Of a DNA stretch of 64,000 bases, positions 28,442 to 36,931 are shown piece after piece; positions within the stretch are counted from its first letter, which is position 1; every line of letters starts with the position of its first letter. The notes beneath the pieces are model-generated. The model saw only the letters and a list, made by a program, of their open reading frames with translations, was not told the DNA's origin and searched no databases. Both the position numbers and the translations under genes were made by a program. The stretch comes from CAIWHR01 sp963773195 (lineage in GTDB: Bacteria > Pseudomonadota > Gammaproteobacteria > Burkholderiales > Casimicrobiaceae): assembly GCA_963773195.1 (NCBI GenBank), contig CAVZAE010000003.1, forward strand, positions 1 to 64,000, in the 5' to 3' direction.

Positions 28442-29359
28442 GTGGACGGCCCGCGGCGCTGATCGGCCTCGACTGGGGCACGACGTCGGCGCGGGCGTAT
28501 CGCCTCGACGACGCATGGCGCGCTGCTTGACGGGCGCGCCGCGCCGCTGGGCATCCAGCAAGTCAGGGACGCCTATCCACAGGCGCTCGCCGCGCTCCTC
28601 GGGGATTGGAGTCGCGACCCTGCGCCGCGCCTCGCCTGCGGGATGATCGGCAGCCGCCAGGGCTGGACCGAAGCACCCTACGTACATTGTCCGGCTCCGG
28701 TCGCGGCGCTCGCGCGCGGCATCGTGCGCACGCAGGACGGTGCGATCGGGATCGTGCCTGGCCTTCTCTGCCGCGACGCCGACAGGACGCCGGACGTGAT
28801 GCGCGGCGAGGAGACGCAGGTCGCAGGCGCGGTGGCCGACGACGCGCCGCCGACGCTCGCGATCCTGCCTGGCACGCACAGCAAGTGGACGGTCGTGCGC
28901 GACGGCACGATCGTCGCCTTCGAGACCCAGATGACCGGCGAAGTGTTTGCCGTGCTGCGTGATCACAGCATCCTCGGCCGAATGATCGCCCCCGCGACTG
29001 CGGAGTTCGCTGCCGCGGCATTTACGCGCGGTGTACGCCGCGGGCTCGAGCGCGGCAGTGAGCTCCTGCATCTGCTCTTCGGCGTCCGCACGCTCGCGCT
29101 GCTCGACGGCCTCGTCGCCGACGAGGCGGCCGATTACCTTTCGGGCGTGCTCATCGGCAGCGAGATCGCGGCCGGGCGCGCATGGGCGGAACTGCACGAT
29201 GCGTCGTTCGATTCGCCCATGCTGATTGGAGGGCAGGTGCTCTGCGACCGGTACTCCACGGCGCTCCGCGAAGCGGGCGTGCACGCACGCATCGCACCCG
29301 ACGACGCCGCGGCCCGCGGTTTGTGGCGGATCGCGATGGCCGCGGGGATCGTGCGCTAG
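28438..29359 (+). CDS. dgoK: 2-dehydro-3-deoxygalactonokinase (one frameshift)
   Basis: Phosphorylates 2-keto-3-deoxygalactonate in the De Ley-Doudoroff galactonate pathway. The corrected product has 306 residues. 'LIGLDWGTTSARAYRLD' is the N-terminal ATP-binding motif, and 'CGMIGSRQGW', 'LPGTHSKW' and 'GQVLCDRYS' are conserved further on. The frame breaks near 28511: removing one a restores 'RLDAHGALLDGRAAPLG'. GTG at 28438 overlaps the moaE stop. A kdgK gene lies 0.9 kb downstream, suggesting a shared role in hexuronate or aldonate breakdown. The matching aldolase is not in the window. Confidence 0.85.
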
Positions 29360-29438
29360 AGACGGCGGCGGCGCGTCGACGGCCATTCCGCGCTAGACTG
29401 GCGGCCGCGATGGGTGCCCTCTAACCGAAGGAGCCGTG

Positions 29439-30209
29439 ATGTACCGCCTTGCGCTGCTCGCGTTGCTGGCCTGCGTTCCCTGCACCGCAGCGTCGGCGCA
29501 AACGGGGCCTTCGCGTCTCGATGATATCGTCAAGTCGTCGAAGCTCCGCGTGTGCACCCCGGGCGACTACAAGCCGTTCAGCCTGCAGCGGCCCGACGGC
29601 GGGTACGAAGGCCTCGACATCGACCTCGTGCAGGCGTCGGCGAAGGCGCTGGGCGTCGAAGTCGAGATGGTGAAGACGGCGTGGCCGGCGCTGATGAAGG
29701 ACTTTGTCGAGAAGTGCGACGTCGCCGTCGGCGGGATCTCGGTGACGCTCGACCGGCAAAAGACGGCGTTCTTCACCGCCCCCTACATGGTGAACGGCAA
29801 GGCACCGATCACCAAGTGCGAAAACGTCGCGAAGTTCCAGACCGTCGCCGACATCGACAAGCCGGGTGTGACGGTGATCGAGAATCCGGGCGGCAGCAAC
29901 GAGCGCTTTGCGCGCTCCAACTTCAAGCAGGCGAAGATCGTGATCTTCAACGACAATACGACGATCTTCGACGAGATCCTCAAGGGCAATGCCGATGTGA
30001 TGATCTCCGAGTCGGTCGAAACGATCGTCCAGCAGAAGCAGCGCCCGGGCCTGTGCGCCGTCAATCCGGACAAGCCACTGCAATACGGGGAGATGGCGTG
30101 GCTGCTCCCGCGCGGCGACGCGGCGTTCAAGGCCTGGATGGACCAGTGGCTCCATCTTGCCAAGGCGAGCGGCGAATACGATCGCATCGCCGGCAAATGG
30201 TTGCGCTGA
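29439..30209 (+). CDS. Periplasmic cyclohexadienyl dehydratase (PheC-like)
   Basis: Exported protein of 256 residues with a signal peptide ending 'ASAQ'. The sequence follows the solute-binding-protein fold but matches PheC, the periplasmic prephenate/arogenate dehydratase, closely: 'RLDDIVKS', 'TPGDYKPFSL', 'DVAVGGISVTLDRQ', 'PGVTVIENPGGSNERFA', 'NTTIFDEILKGNADV' and 'LQYGEMAWLLPRG'. The Glu in 'SVETIVQQ' aligns with the catalytic Glu173 of Pseudomonas PheC as I remember it. The alternative is an amino-acid-binding protein, since PheC evolved from these. No transporter genes are adjacent, which favours an enzyme. AAGGAG stands upstream of ATG 29439. Confidence 0.75.
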   Translation: MYRLALLALLACVPCTAASAQTGPSRLDDIVKSSKLRVCTPGDYKPFSLQRPDGGYEGLDIDLVQASAKALGVEVEMVKTAWPALMKDFVEKCDVAVGGISVTLDRQKTAFFTAPYMVNGKAPITKCENVAKFQTVADIDKPGVTVIENPGGSNERFARSNFKQAKIVIFNDNTTIFDEILKGNADVMISESVETIVQQKQRPGLCAVNPDKPLQYGEMAWLLPRGDAAFKAWMDQWLHLAKASGEYDRIAGKWLR

Positions 30210-30249
30210 GCTGAATCGGCCCGGCGAGACTCGACCGCGCGGCCGGGAA

Positions 30250-31230
30250 GTGAACTCCAAGGTGACGGGTCTGCCCGCGATCGTCGCGCTCGGCGAGCCG
30301 ATGATCGAATTCAACCAGGTGCGTACCGAAGCTCCGGACGCCTACGTGCTCGGCTATGGTGGCGACACGTCCAACATGGCGATCGCGGCCGCGCGACTCG
30401 CTGCGGACACGATGAAGGTGGGATACATCACCCGAGTCGGCGATGACGCCTTCGGGCGCATGCTGACCGAGCTGTGGCACCGAGAAGGTGTCGACACGCA
30501 TGGCGTCGCGGTCGATGCGACGGCGCCGACCGGTGTGTACTTCGTCACGCACGGCCCGCACGGCCACGAGTTTTCCTACCTTCGAGCGGGCTCGGCCGCG
30601 TCGCGGATGGTGCCCGCAGATCTGCCGCACGATGTGATCGGCGGCGCTTCTATCCTCCACGTGTCGGGAATCAGCCAGGCGATCAGCGCGGGCGCATGCG
30701 ACACCGTGTTTGCTGCGATCGAGGCTGCCGGAGCGCGCGGCGCGCGCGTCTCCTACGATCCCAACTTGCGCACCAAGCTCTGGCCAGTCGCCCGGGCGCG
30801 GGCAGTGATCATGGCGACGATCGGCCAGTGCGACTGGTTCCTGCCGAGTTTCGACGAGGTGCGCATGCTTTCCGGGTACGCTGAGCCAGGGGCGATCATC
30901 GACTGGTGCCACGCGCTCGGCGCGCCCGTCGTCGCGCTCAAGCGGGGGACGGATGGCGTCGTCGTGTCCGACGGCCGCCGCACCGAGGCGATTGCCGGTC
31001 ATCGCGTCGAATCGGTCGACGCGACCGGCGCGGGCGACTGCTTCGACGGCGCGTTCGCGGTGCGCGTGCACGCCGGCGATTCGCCGTTCGAGGCGGCGCG
31101 CTACGCCAATGCCGCCGCGGCTCTTGCCACGACTGGCTTCGGCGCTGTCGCGCCGCTGCCGCGCGATGATGCGGTACGCGCGCTCTTAGCCACGAGCGTC
31201 ACACAGGATTGCGCTGCCCGCGTTCGATGA
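30250..31230 (+). CDS. kdgK: 2-dehydro-3-deoxygluconokinase (PfkB family)
   Basis: Sugar kinase of 326 residues that should phosphorylate 2-keto-3-deoxygluconate (KDG). The two PfkB signatures are present: 'GGDTSNMAIAAARL' and 'DATGAGDCFDGAFA', with the catalytic Asp in GAGD. 'ALGEPMIEFNQ' and 'DPNLRTKLWP' are typical of KdgK. The GTG at 30250 is the only sensible start before 'IVALGEPMI'. The preceding PheC-like gene and the following SDR gene (7 bases downstream) are on the same strand. Confidence 0.88.
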   Translation: MNSKVTGLPAIVALGEPMIEFNQVRTEAPDAYVLGYGGDTSNMAIAAARLAADTMKVGYITRVGDDAFGRMLTELWHREGVDTHGVAVDATAPTGVYFVTHGPHGHEFSYLRAGSAASRMVPADLPHDVIGGASILHVSGISQAISAGACDTVFAAIEAAGARGARVSYDPNLRTKLWPVARARAVIMATIGQCDWFLPSFDEVRMLSGYAEPGAIIDWCHALGAPVVALKRGTDGVVVSDGRRTEAIAGHRVESVDATGAGDCFDGAFAVRVHAGDSPFEAARYANAAAALATTGFGAVAPLPRDDAVRALLATSVTQDCAARVR

Positions 31231-31237
31231 CGATGGC

Positions 31238-31984
31238 ATGAGCGCGCCGGTGTTTCGCGACGACCTGCTCGAGGGGCAAGTGGCACTGGTCTCGGGGGGA
31301 ACGGGCGGCATCGGTGCCGCGATCGCCGCCGCACTTGCGACGTGCGGTGCCGCGGTGACAGTCACCGGAGCGACCAGGGAAGAAGCGGAGAGCGCAAGGG
31401 CGCATCCTGCGTTTCGCGGGGACGATGCGCGGGCGCTCGACGTACGCGATCCCGCTGCAATCGAGGCGCTCGTCGCGGATCTGCCCCGACTCGACATTCT
31501 GGTCAACGCGGCGGGTGTGATCCGGCGCGACGCCGAGCATGATCCTGCGGTGTTCGCGGAGGTTATTGACATCAACCTGACAGGGGCCATGCGGCTATGC
31601 ACAAGCGCGCGGCCGCTGCTCGCAAAATCAAGGGGATGCATCGTCAACGTGACGTCGATGCTGGCGTACTTCGGTGGCGCGCGGGTACCGGGCTACAGCG
31701 CGAGCAAAGGCGGCCTCGGCCAATTGACGAAATCGCTGGCAATTGCGTACGCGTTGGATAAAATTCGCGTCAACGCCGTGGCGCCAGGTTGGATCGCCAC
31801 CCGCCTTACGCAGGCTTTGCAGGACGATCACGAGCGCAGCGCGGCGATTCTCGCGCGCACACCGCTCGGACGGTGGGGGATGCCGGAGGACGTCGCGGGC
31901 GCCGTTGTGTTCCTGTGCTCGCCGGTAGCTGATTTCATTACGGGTGCGGTGATTCCGGTCGATGGGGGTTACCTCGCCGCGTGA
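31238..31984 (+). CDS. SDR-family oxidoreductase
   Basis: NAD(P)-dependent short-chain dehydrogenase of 248 residues. Cofactor motif 'GGTGGIGAAIA', 'NAAG' at residue about 90, catalytic 'S...YSASKGG' (Tyr and Lys) and the end 'PVDGGYL' are all there. The best guess from its position after kdgK is a sugar-acid or uronate-derived ketose reductase (KduD-like or gluconate-5-dehydrogenase-like). The substrate cannot be determined. A ribosome-binding-site-bearing small gene starts 13 bases downstream. Confidence 0.88.
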   Translation: MSAPVFRDDLLEGQVALVSGGTGGIGAAIAAALATCGAAVTVTGATREEAESARAHPAFRGDDARALDVRDPAAIEALVADLPRLDILVNAAGVIRRDAEHDPAVFAEVIDINLTGAMRLCTSARPLLAKSRGCIVNVTSMLAYFGGARVPGYSASKGGLGQLTKSLAIAYALDKIRVNAVAPGWIATRLTQALQDDHERSAAILARTPLGRWGMPEDVAGAVVFLCSPVADFITGAVIPVDGGYLAA

Positions 31985-31997
31985 GCAGGAGGAGATG

Positions 31998-32357
31998 ATG
32001 GCGGTTACCCCGATCGCGAAGACGACGCGCCACGCAAGCGTCGCCAAGTCGGTGGAGCAGGTCGACGCGCCGAAGACAGCGCGTCAAGCCCGAGCGGAGA
32101 AGGCCGATGACTCGACGCCCCTCGCGCGCGCGGTGCGGCACCTCGAGGCGGGCGAGTGGCAGGCGGCGCACACGCTCGTGCAGAAGGACCCTTCGATGCT
32201 CGGTTCCTGGGCGCACGGCCTGGTGCATCTGATCGAGGGCGATCTCGAGAACGCCAAGTACTGGTATCGCCGCGCCCGCCGTCCGCTCCCCCATGGCAAT
32301 ACCGCGGCTGCCGAGATCGCCGCGCTCAAGGCGATGGTGCGCCAGAGCACGCAGTGA
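31998..32357 (+). CDS. Hypothetical protein, helical repeat-like
   Basis: Protein of 119 residues not recognised. The first 40 residues are Ala/Lys/Thr-rich and look disordered. The rest ('RAVRHLEAGEWQAAHTLVQKD' in part: 'LEAGEWQAAHTLVQ') resembles one or two tetratricopeptide-like helix pairs, ending in a basic helix. AGGAGG at 31988-31993 lies five bases before the second of two adjacent Met codons, so I start at 31998. It may be cotranscribed with the SDR gene. No function is proposed. Confidence 0.7.
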   Translation: MAVTPIAKTTRHASVAKSVEQVDAPKTARQARAEKADDSTPLARAVRHLEAGEWQAAHTLVQKDPSMLGSWAHGLVHLIEGDLENAKYWYRRARRPLPHGNTAAAEIAALKAMVRQSTQ

Positions 32358-32409
32358 TCCCGGCGCGACAGGCGCAAACGATGCTCCGACGGAGCGCAGC
32401 GAAGCGGTG

Positions 32410-32922
32410 GTGACCGCCGCGATCGAGGGTCTCCCGCCCCCGATCGGTCGAGCGCACGGGATTCGCCCCGAGGTCGCGGTCGCCGCGATCCCCGACGACG
32501 AGCGTGTGTGGGTGCCGCAGGCGCCCGGGGTATGGTTTCGCCCGCTTCTCATGGATACCGTTCGTGGCGGCTGGTGCAATCTGCTGCGCGTGCGCGAGTC
32601 AGGCGTGCTGCAGCGGCATCGCCATCCGATGGCCGTCACCGGGTATGTGATCAAGGGACGGTGGAAATACCTCGAGCACGACTGGACGGCGGAGGCCGGC
32701 ACGTTCGTCTACGAGCCGCCGGGCGAAGTCCATACACTGACGGTCCCCGCCGATTGCCCGGAGATGATCACGTTCTTCTCGATCGCTGGCGCGATGATCT
32801 ACCTCGACGCCGACGACCGGATCGTCGGCTACGAGGACGTGTTCACCAAGATCGAGATGTGCCGTGCTCATTACGTCGCGATCGGGCTGGGCGCGGGCTT
32901 CGTGGACGCGTTCGTGCGCTGA
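32410..32922 (+). CDS. Cupin, 2,4'-dihydroxyacetophenone dioxygenase-like
   Basis: Single-domain cupin of 170 residues. The metal-binding residues are in 'RHRHPMAVTGYVIKG' and 'PPGEVHTL'. Sequence around 'GGWCNLLRVRESGVL' matches the family annotated as 2,4'-dihydroxyacetophenone dioxygenase, which cleaves a C-C bond next to an aromatic ketone; most members are untested. GTG at 32410 or 32407 is the start; neither has a good Shine-Dalgarno. The HAD gene begins 20 bases downstream. Confidence 0.75.
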   Translation: MTAAIEGLPPPIGRAHGIRPEVAVAAIPDDERVWVPQAPGVWFRPLLMDTVRGGWCNLLRVRESGVLQRHRHPMAVTGYVIKGRWKYLEHDWTAEAGTFVYEPPGEVHTLTVPADCPEMITFFSIAGAMIYLDADDRIVGYEDVFTKIEMCRAHYVAIGLGAGFVDAFVR

Positions 32923-32942
32923 AGCGGGCTGCGGCGGCGGCG

Positions 32943-33413
32943 ATGATCGATCTCACGATTCCCGGGTTCGGGCGCCTCGAACTTGTCCATCTTGTATGCG
33001 ACTACAACGGGACGCTCGCGCAGGACGGCGTGCTGCCGTCGGAGGTCCGCGAGCGGTTGGCTGCGTTGTCGACTCGCCTGCGCATCCATGTCGTCACCGG
33101 CGACACGTTCGGCACCGTGCGGAACGCCGTGGCGGGGCTCGACTGCACGCTTGTCGTGCTGCCCGAAGCCCAGCAGGCCGAGGCCAAGCGGCGTTACATC
33201 GAAACACTGAACGCCGAGAGCGTCGTCGCGATCGGCAACGGTCGCAACGATCGGCAGATGCTGGAGGCGGTGGCGCTGGGCATCGGCGTCCTGGGCGGCG
33301 AGGGGAGCGCTGTCGAGACGCTCGCCGCTTGTACGGTAGTCGTGAAGGACGTGCGCGATGCGCTCGATCTCCTCGATCATCCGACGCGGTTGACAGCGAC
33401 GCTTCGCGCGTGA
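32943..33413 (+). CDS. HAD-superfamily soluble P-type-ATPase-like phosphatase
   Basis: Protein of 156 residues that keeps the phosphatase core of P-type ATPases without membrane helices. Motif I is 'CDYNGTLAQDG', with Asn where most HAD phosphatases have the second Asp. 'HVVTGDTFGTV' and 'AIGNGRNDRQMLEAV' are motifs II and IV. Such COG4087-like proteins have no assigned substrate. It is the last gene before the fluoride-responsive region. Confidence 0.8.
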   Translation: MIDLTIPGFGRLELVHLVCDYNGTLAQDGVLPSEVRERLAALSTRLRIHVVTGDTFGTVRNAVAGLDCTLVVLPEAQQAEAKRRYIETLNAESVVAIGNGRNDRQMLEAVALGIGVLGGEGSAVETLAACTVVVKDVRDALDLLDHPTRLTATLRA

Positions 33414-33421
33414 CGGCTCCC

Positions 33422-33450
33422 TTGCGGCCACTCCGGGCGATCACTATACT
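33422..33450 (+). promoter_or_regulatory. Sigma-70 promoter for the fluoride riboswitch
   Basis: TTGCGG (33422-33427) and TATACT (33445-33450) are separated by exactly 17 bases. Transcription would start near 33457, directly ahead of the riboswitch aptamer. This is one of the cleanest promoters in the window. Confidence 0.7.
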
Positions 33451-33457
33451 GCCGCGC

Positions 33458-33520
33458 AAGGAGATGGCATTCCTCCTCCAACCGCCGCATAGAAGACTTC
33501 GCGGCTGATGATGCCTACCC
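33458..33520 (+). promoter_or_regulatory. Fluoride (crcB-motif) riboswitch aptamer
   Basis: The conserved parts of the crcB RNA are all here: 'GGAGATGGCATTCCTCC' (P1 side and loop), 'AACCGCCGC', and 'GCGGCTGATGATGCCTACC' with the pseudoknot and the GATGAT-GCCTAC end. These match the Pseudomonas syringae aptamer as I remember it, almost base for base in the conserved positions. It binds fluoride and switches on the downstream gene. A GC-rich stem at about 33524-33545 may be the expression platform. It precedes crcB by about 106 bases. Confidence 0.93.
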
Positions 33521-33626
33521 GTAGCGCCCGGTTCCGGTGGCGCGGTAGGCGCTCCCATAAGGACTCCTGCGCGCGTCACGGTCGATATGAATCGTCGCTG
33601 CGCTGTCGCGCGCGGAGGAGAATCGC

Positions 33627-34022
33627 ATGCCATGGAGCGGCATACTTGCGGTAGGGGGCGGCGCGGCGGTTGGCGCGTGGCTGCGTTGGGCGTTGGGCGC
33701 GCTCCTGAATCCGGTGTTTCCGACTTTGCCGCTTGGCACACTCGCCGCCAACCTGATCGGTGGGCTCATGATGGGCATGGCGATGGAGCTCCTGACCCGC
33801 CACGCGGCGATGCCGCCCGAGGTGCGCCTGCTGGTCACCACGGGCCTTCTGGGCGGACTCACGACGTTCTCCGCGTTCTCGGCCGAAGTCGTAACCCTGC
33901 TCCTGCGACGCGAGTACCTGTGGGGGTCGATCGCGATCGGCGCACATGTCGCGGGATCGATCGCCGCCACGATCGCCGGCATATGGCTGGTCCGCGCGCT
34001 CTACGCATGGGCGACCGCATGA
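33627..34022 (+). CDS. crcB: Fluoride channel CrcB (Fluc)
   Basis: Small inner-membrane protein of 131 residues with four hydrophobic segments. It works as an antiparallel dimer exporting fluoride. Hallmarks are 'GAWLRWALG', 'GTLAANLIGG' and 'GLLGGLTTFSAFSAE', the last giving the pore Thr/Phe residues. GGAGGAG stands at a good distance before ATG 33627. Regulation by the riboswitch upstream is explicit in the sequence. The DUF190 gene follows 31 bases downstream. Confidence 0.96.
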   Translation: MPWSGILAVGGGAAVGAWLRWALGALLNPVFPTLPLGTLAANLIGGLMMGMAMELLTRHAAMPPEVRLLVTTGLLGGLTTFSAFSAEVVTLLLRREYLWGSIAIGAHVAGSIAATIAGIWLVRALYAWATA

Positions 34023-34053
34023 GCAAAAGCGTGGTCCGCGAGGGGGACGTCGC

Positions 34054-34377
34054 ATGAACGGCACGCTGCTGCGCTTCTACGTCCACGAGAACCGGCTGCA
34101 CCGCCACATCGCGCTGCACGAGTGGCTGCTCGAGCAGGCGAAGAAGCAGGGGGTTCGCGGCGGATCGGCGTTCCGCGCGGTGGCCGGATTCGGCCGCCAT
34201 GGCATCCTGCACGAGGAACACTTCTTCGAGCTCGCGGCCTCGATGACGATCGTCGTCGAGTTCCTGGTCACGGCGGAGGAAGCCGAGCGGCTGCTCGCGC
34301 TCGTGCGCGGCGAAGGCATCAGCATCTTCTACGCGCGTGTCGCGGCCGAGTTCGGAACCATCGAAGGCGGCCGCTAA
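34054..34377 (+). CDS. DUF190 family protein
   Basis: Protein of 107 residues, PF02641-like: 'RFYVHENRLHRHIALHEWLL' (in part 'YVHENRLHRH'), 'GGSAFRAVAGFGRHG', 'VEFLVTAEEAERLL'. DUF190 proteins fold like PII signal proteins and are often next to crcB, but their role is not established. Here it is in the fluoride operon, so it is probably under the same riboswitch. A link to fluoride response is inference from position. Confidence 0.88.
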   Translation: MNGTLLRFYVHENRLHRHIALHEWLLEQAKKQGVRGGSAFRAVAGFGRHGILHEEHFFELAASMTIVVEFLVTAEEAERLLALVRGEGISIFYARVAAEFGTIEGGR

Positions 34378-34431
34378 CGCGCAGCCGTCGATACAATAGA
34401 CACCGTCCGCAACAAGAACAGGAGCTTCTCG

Positions 34432-35406
34432 ATGCCACACGCCATTCGTATCCACGCCCCGGGTGGTCCCGACGTCATGAAATGGGAAGATGTCGCCGTC
34501 GGCGAACCCGGTCCCGGCGAGGCGCGCGTGCGACATACCGCCGTCGGCGTCAACTATATCGACACTTATCATCGCAGCGGACTCTACCAGCTCGCGCTGC
34601 CGAGCGGGATCGGCAGCGAAGCCGCCGGCGTGGTCGAGGCGGTCGGCAGCGGTGTCACCTGGGTCAAGCCTGGCGATCGCGTCGCCTACTGCGGCGGTGC
34701 GGTCGGCTCCTACAGCGAGGCCCGCGTGATGTCGGCCGAACGCCTGGTCAAGCTCCCCGATGGGATCTCCGACAAGGTCGCGGCGACGCTGATGCTCAAG
34801 GGCTTCACGGTCCAGTATCTGTTCCGCCAGACGTACAAGCTCAACGAAGGCGACACGATCCTGTTTCAGGCGGCCGCGGGAGGCGTCGGGCTGATCGCGT
34901 GCCAGTGGGCCCGCGCCCTCGGGGTGAAGATGATCGGAACGGTCGGCTCCGACGAGAAAGCGGCGCTCGCGAAAGCGAACGGTTGCGCGGAGACGATCGT
35001 CTACACGCGCGAGAACTTCGTCGAGCGAACGAAGGCGCTGACGGGTGGCAAGGGCGTGCCGGTGGTCTACGACGGTGTCGGCAAGGATACGTTCCCGGGT
35101 TCCCTCGACTGCCTGTCGCCGCGCGGGATGTTCGTGAGCTACGGCAACGCGTCAGGCCCGGTGCCGCCACTCGACATCCTGATGCTGTCGGCCAGGGGCT
35201 CGCTCTACGTCACGCGGCCGACGCTCGTGACCTACACCGCGACGCGCGCGAGCATCGAGGCGATGGCCAAGGACATGTTCGACCTCGTGCTCGCCGGCAA
35301 GATCAAGAGCGAACCCCGGCAGACGTTTCCACTGAAAGATGCCGCAGCTGCACATCGTGCGCTCGAGTCGCGCGCGACGACCGGCGCGACGGTGCTGATG
35401 CCCTGA
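34432..35406 (+). CDS. qor: NADPH:quinone oxidoreductase (MDR/zinc-free type)
   Basis: Medium-chain dehydrogenase/reductase of 324 residues that should reduce quinones with NADPH. 'GVNYIDTYHRSGLY', 'GSEAAGVVEAVG' and the Rossmann motif 'AAAGGVGLIACQWA' are typical of Qor, and no zinc-binding Cys cluster is present. TACAAT at 34392-34397 is a possible -10. It converges with the NAD(P)HX repair gene, with a 22-base gap and no clear terminator. Confidence 0.92.
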   Translation: MPHAIRIHAPGGPDVMKWEDVAVGEPGPGEARVRHTAVGVNYIDTYHRSGLYQLALPSGIGSEAAGVVEAVGSGVTWVKPGDRVAYCGGAVGSYSEARVMSAERLVKLPDGISDKVAATLMLKGFTVQYLFRQTYKLNEGDTILFQAAAGGVGLIACQWARALGVKMIGTVGSDEKAALAKANGCAETIVYTRENFVERTKALTGGKGVPVVYDGVGKDTFPGSLDCLSPRGMFVSYGNASGPVPPLDILMLSARGSLYVTRPTLVTYTATRASIEAMAKDMFDLVLAGKIKSEPRQTFPLKDAAAAHRALESRATTGATVLMP

Positions 35407-35428
35407 CGAGAGCGGCGTCGCAGCCGTT

Positions 35429-36919
35429 CTACCGCGCTGCGTTGATGAGCTCGCGCGCGACGGGCGCGAGTTCGCCCGCCGTGAGTCCTACGGGACCGCG
35501 TCGCGACGCGACGCACGCGTCGGCGGCGGCGCCATGCACGCATACGGCGAGCCGCAACGACATCACCGGATCGATCCGCTGCGCGAGGAACGCGCCGACA
35601 AACCCGGCGAGCACGTCTCCCGTGCCCGCGGTGGAGAGCCCCGGGTTCCCGGTGGCGTTCACGTCCCAGTGTCCATCCGGATAGGCGAGGACGCTGCCCG
35701 CGCCCTTGAGCACGACGGAGGCGCGCAGCATCTCCGCAATCGCCAATGCGGCCGCGATCCGGTCGGCCTGCACATCGGCGACCGACTTGCGCAGCACGCG
35801 CCCCGCCTCGGCGGGGTGCGGCGTCGCCAGCGTTGGCGCGCGGCGGGCGAAGACGGCTGCGGCAAGGTCCGGGCGCAACGAAATCAGCGTGAGCGCATCG
35901 GCGTCGAGCACGAGCGGCACGGCCTCGTTGATCGCGCGCTCGAGGAGCTCCGCGGCGGCGACGTCGGTACCGAGCCCCGGGCCGCACACAAGTGCATCGG
36001 CGCCGGCGCCGAGCACGCGATCGGCCGGACGCAGCATGAGCTCGGGCTGGCCCCAGTCGACGGCGGGGCGATCTTTCGCGGCGAAGCCGACCCAGACCTT
36101 GCCCGCACCCGCGTGCAGCGCCGCACGCCCGGCGAGCAGCGGCGCACCCGTCATCCCGGCCGCGCCGCCGACGATACCGAGAGTGCCGAACGTTCCCTTG
36201 TGTACGTTGCGCGCGCTGCGTCGCAGGACCCCGGGCAGGGCATCGGCGAGCACGGGCCAATCGAGCCGATGACCGTGCTCGATGCCCGAACCGGCGCAAT
36301 CGATGCCGAGCGGATGCACCGAGATCTGTCCGCTGCAATCGACGCCGTCACCCATGATCAAGCCGGGCTTGAGCGCAATGAACGTCGCGGTCGCATCCGC
36401 TCGGATCGCGACACCCTGTGCGACGCCGGTATCGGCATCGATGCCCGAGGGCACGTCGAGCGAGAGAATCGGCACGCCAGTCGCGTTCGCGTCTTCGACC
36501 AGTGCCGCATAGTCCGCCGACAGCGGGCGCGAGAGCCCGATGCCGAACAGACCGTCGACGATCAAGCGCCCACCGTGGCCGGGGGCCGCACGAGCCACCG
36601 TGTGCCCGCCCAGGGCCACGTACGCGCAGTACGCGGCGTTGGCGTCAGGAGGCATGGCGGAAGGGTCGCCGCGAAAGACGACGACCGGGTCGAAGTACCA
36701 CTGCCGGAGCCAGCGCGCGACGACGAACGCGTCACCGCCGTTGTTGCCGGGGCCCGCGAGAATCGTGATATTACCGGGACCGTCGCCTGCCATCGCTCGG
36801 GCAACCTCGGCCGCGGCGAGACCGGCGCGTTCCATGAGCGGCTCGCCCCGTGCCGTCGCCTCGACCCGTCGCAGGTCGGCGGTGCGCATCACGGGGACGA
36901 GCGCCGGCGCTCCTGACAT
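35429..36919 (-). CDS. nnrD: Bifunctional NAD(P)HX epimerase/dehydratase
   Basis: Repairs hydrated NAD(P)H. The 496-residue protein joins an N-terminal epimerase domain ('LAGPGNNGGDAFVVARWL', 'LDVPSGIDADTG') to a C-terminal ADP/ATP-dependent dehydratase ('HKGTFGTLGIVGGAAGM', 'TPHPAEAGRVL', 'NATGNPGLSTAGTGDVLAGF', the last containing the catalytic GTGD). Such fusion is the common bacterial form (YjeF). ATG at 36919 is chosen; a TATAAT stands six bases upstream on the same strand, so the message is probably leaderless. The region upstream is shared with the gltI promoter. Confidence 0.93.
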   Translation of the reverse strand: MSGAPALVPVMRTADLRRVEATARGEPLMERAGLAAAEVARAMAGDGPGNITILAGPGNNGGDAFVVARWLRQWYFDPVVVFRGDPSAMPPDANAAYCAYVALGGHTVARAAPGHGGRLIVDGLFGIGLSRPLSADYAALVEDANATGVPILSLDVPSGIDADTGVAQGVAIRADATATFIALKPGLIMGDGVDCSGQISVHPLGIDCAGSGIEHGHRLDWPVLADALPGVLRRSARNVHKGTFGTLGIVGGAAGMTGAPLLAGRAALHAGAGKVWVGFAAKDRPAVDWGQPELMLRPADRVLGAGADALVCGPGLGTDVAAAELLERAINEAVPLVLDADALTLISLRPDLAAAVFARRAPTLATPHPAEAGRVLRKSVADVQADRIAAALAIAEMLRASVVLKGAGSVLAYPDGHWDVNATGNPGLSTAGTGDVLAGFVGAFLAQRIDPVMSLRLAVCVHGAAADACVASRRGPVGLTAGELAPVARELINAAR

Positions 36920-36925
36920 GGGTCG

Positions 36926-36931
36926 ATTATA
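36926..36931 (-). promoter_or_regulatory. -10 box TATAAT, six bases before the nnrD start
   Basis: Perfect TATAAT on the minus strand, six bases from the ATG at 36919. A TTGCGC lies 15 bases further upstream (36947-36952), a usable -35 with short spacing. Predicted transcript starts at or next to the start codon. Confidence 0.5.
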
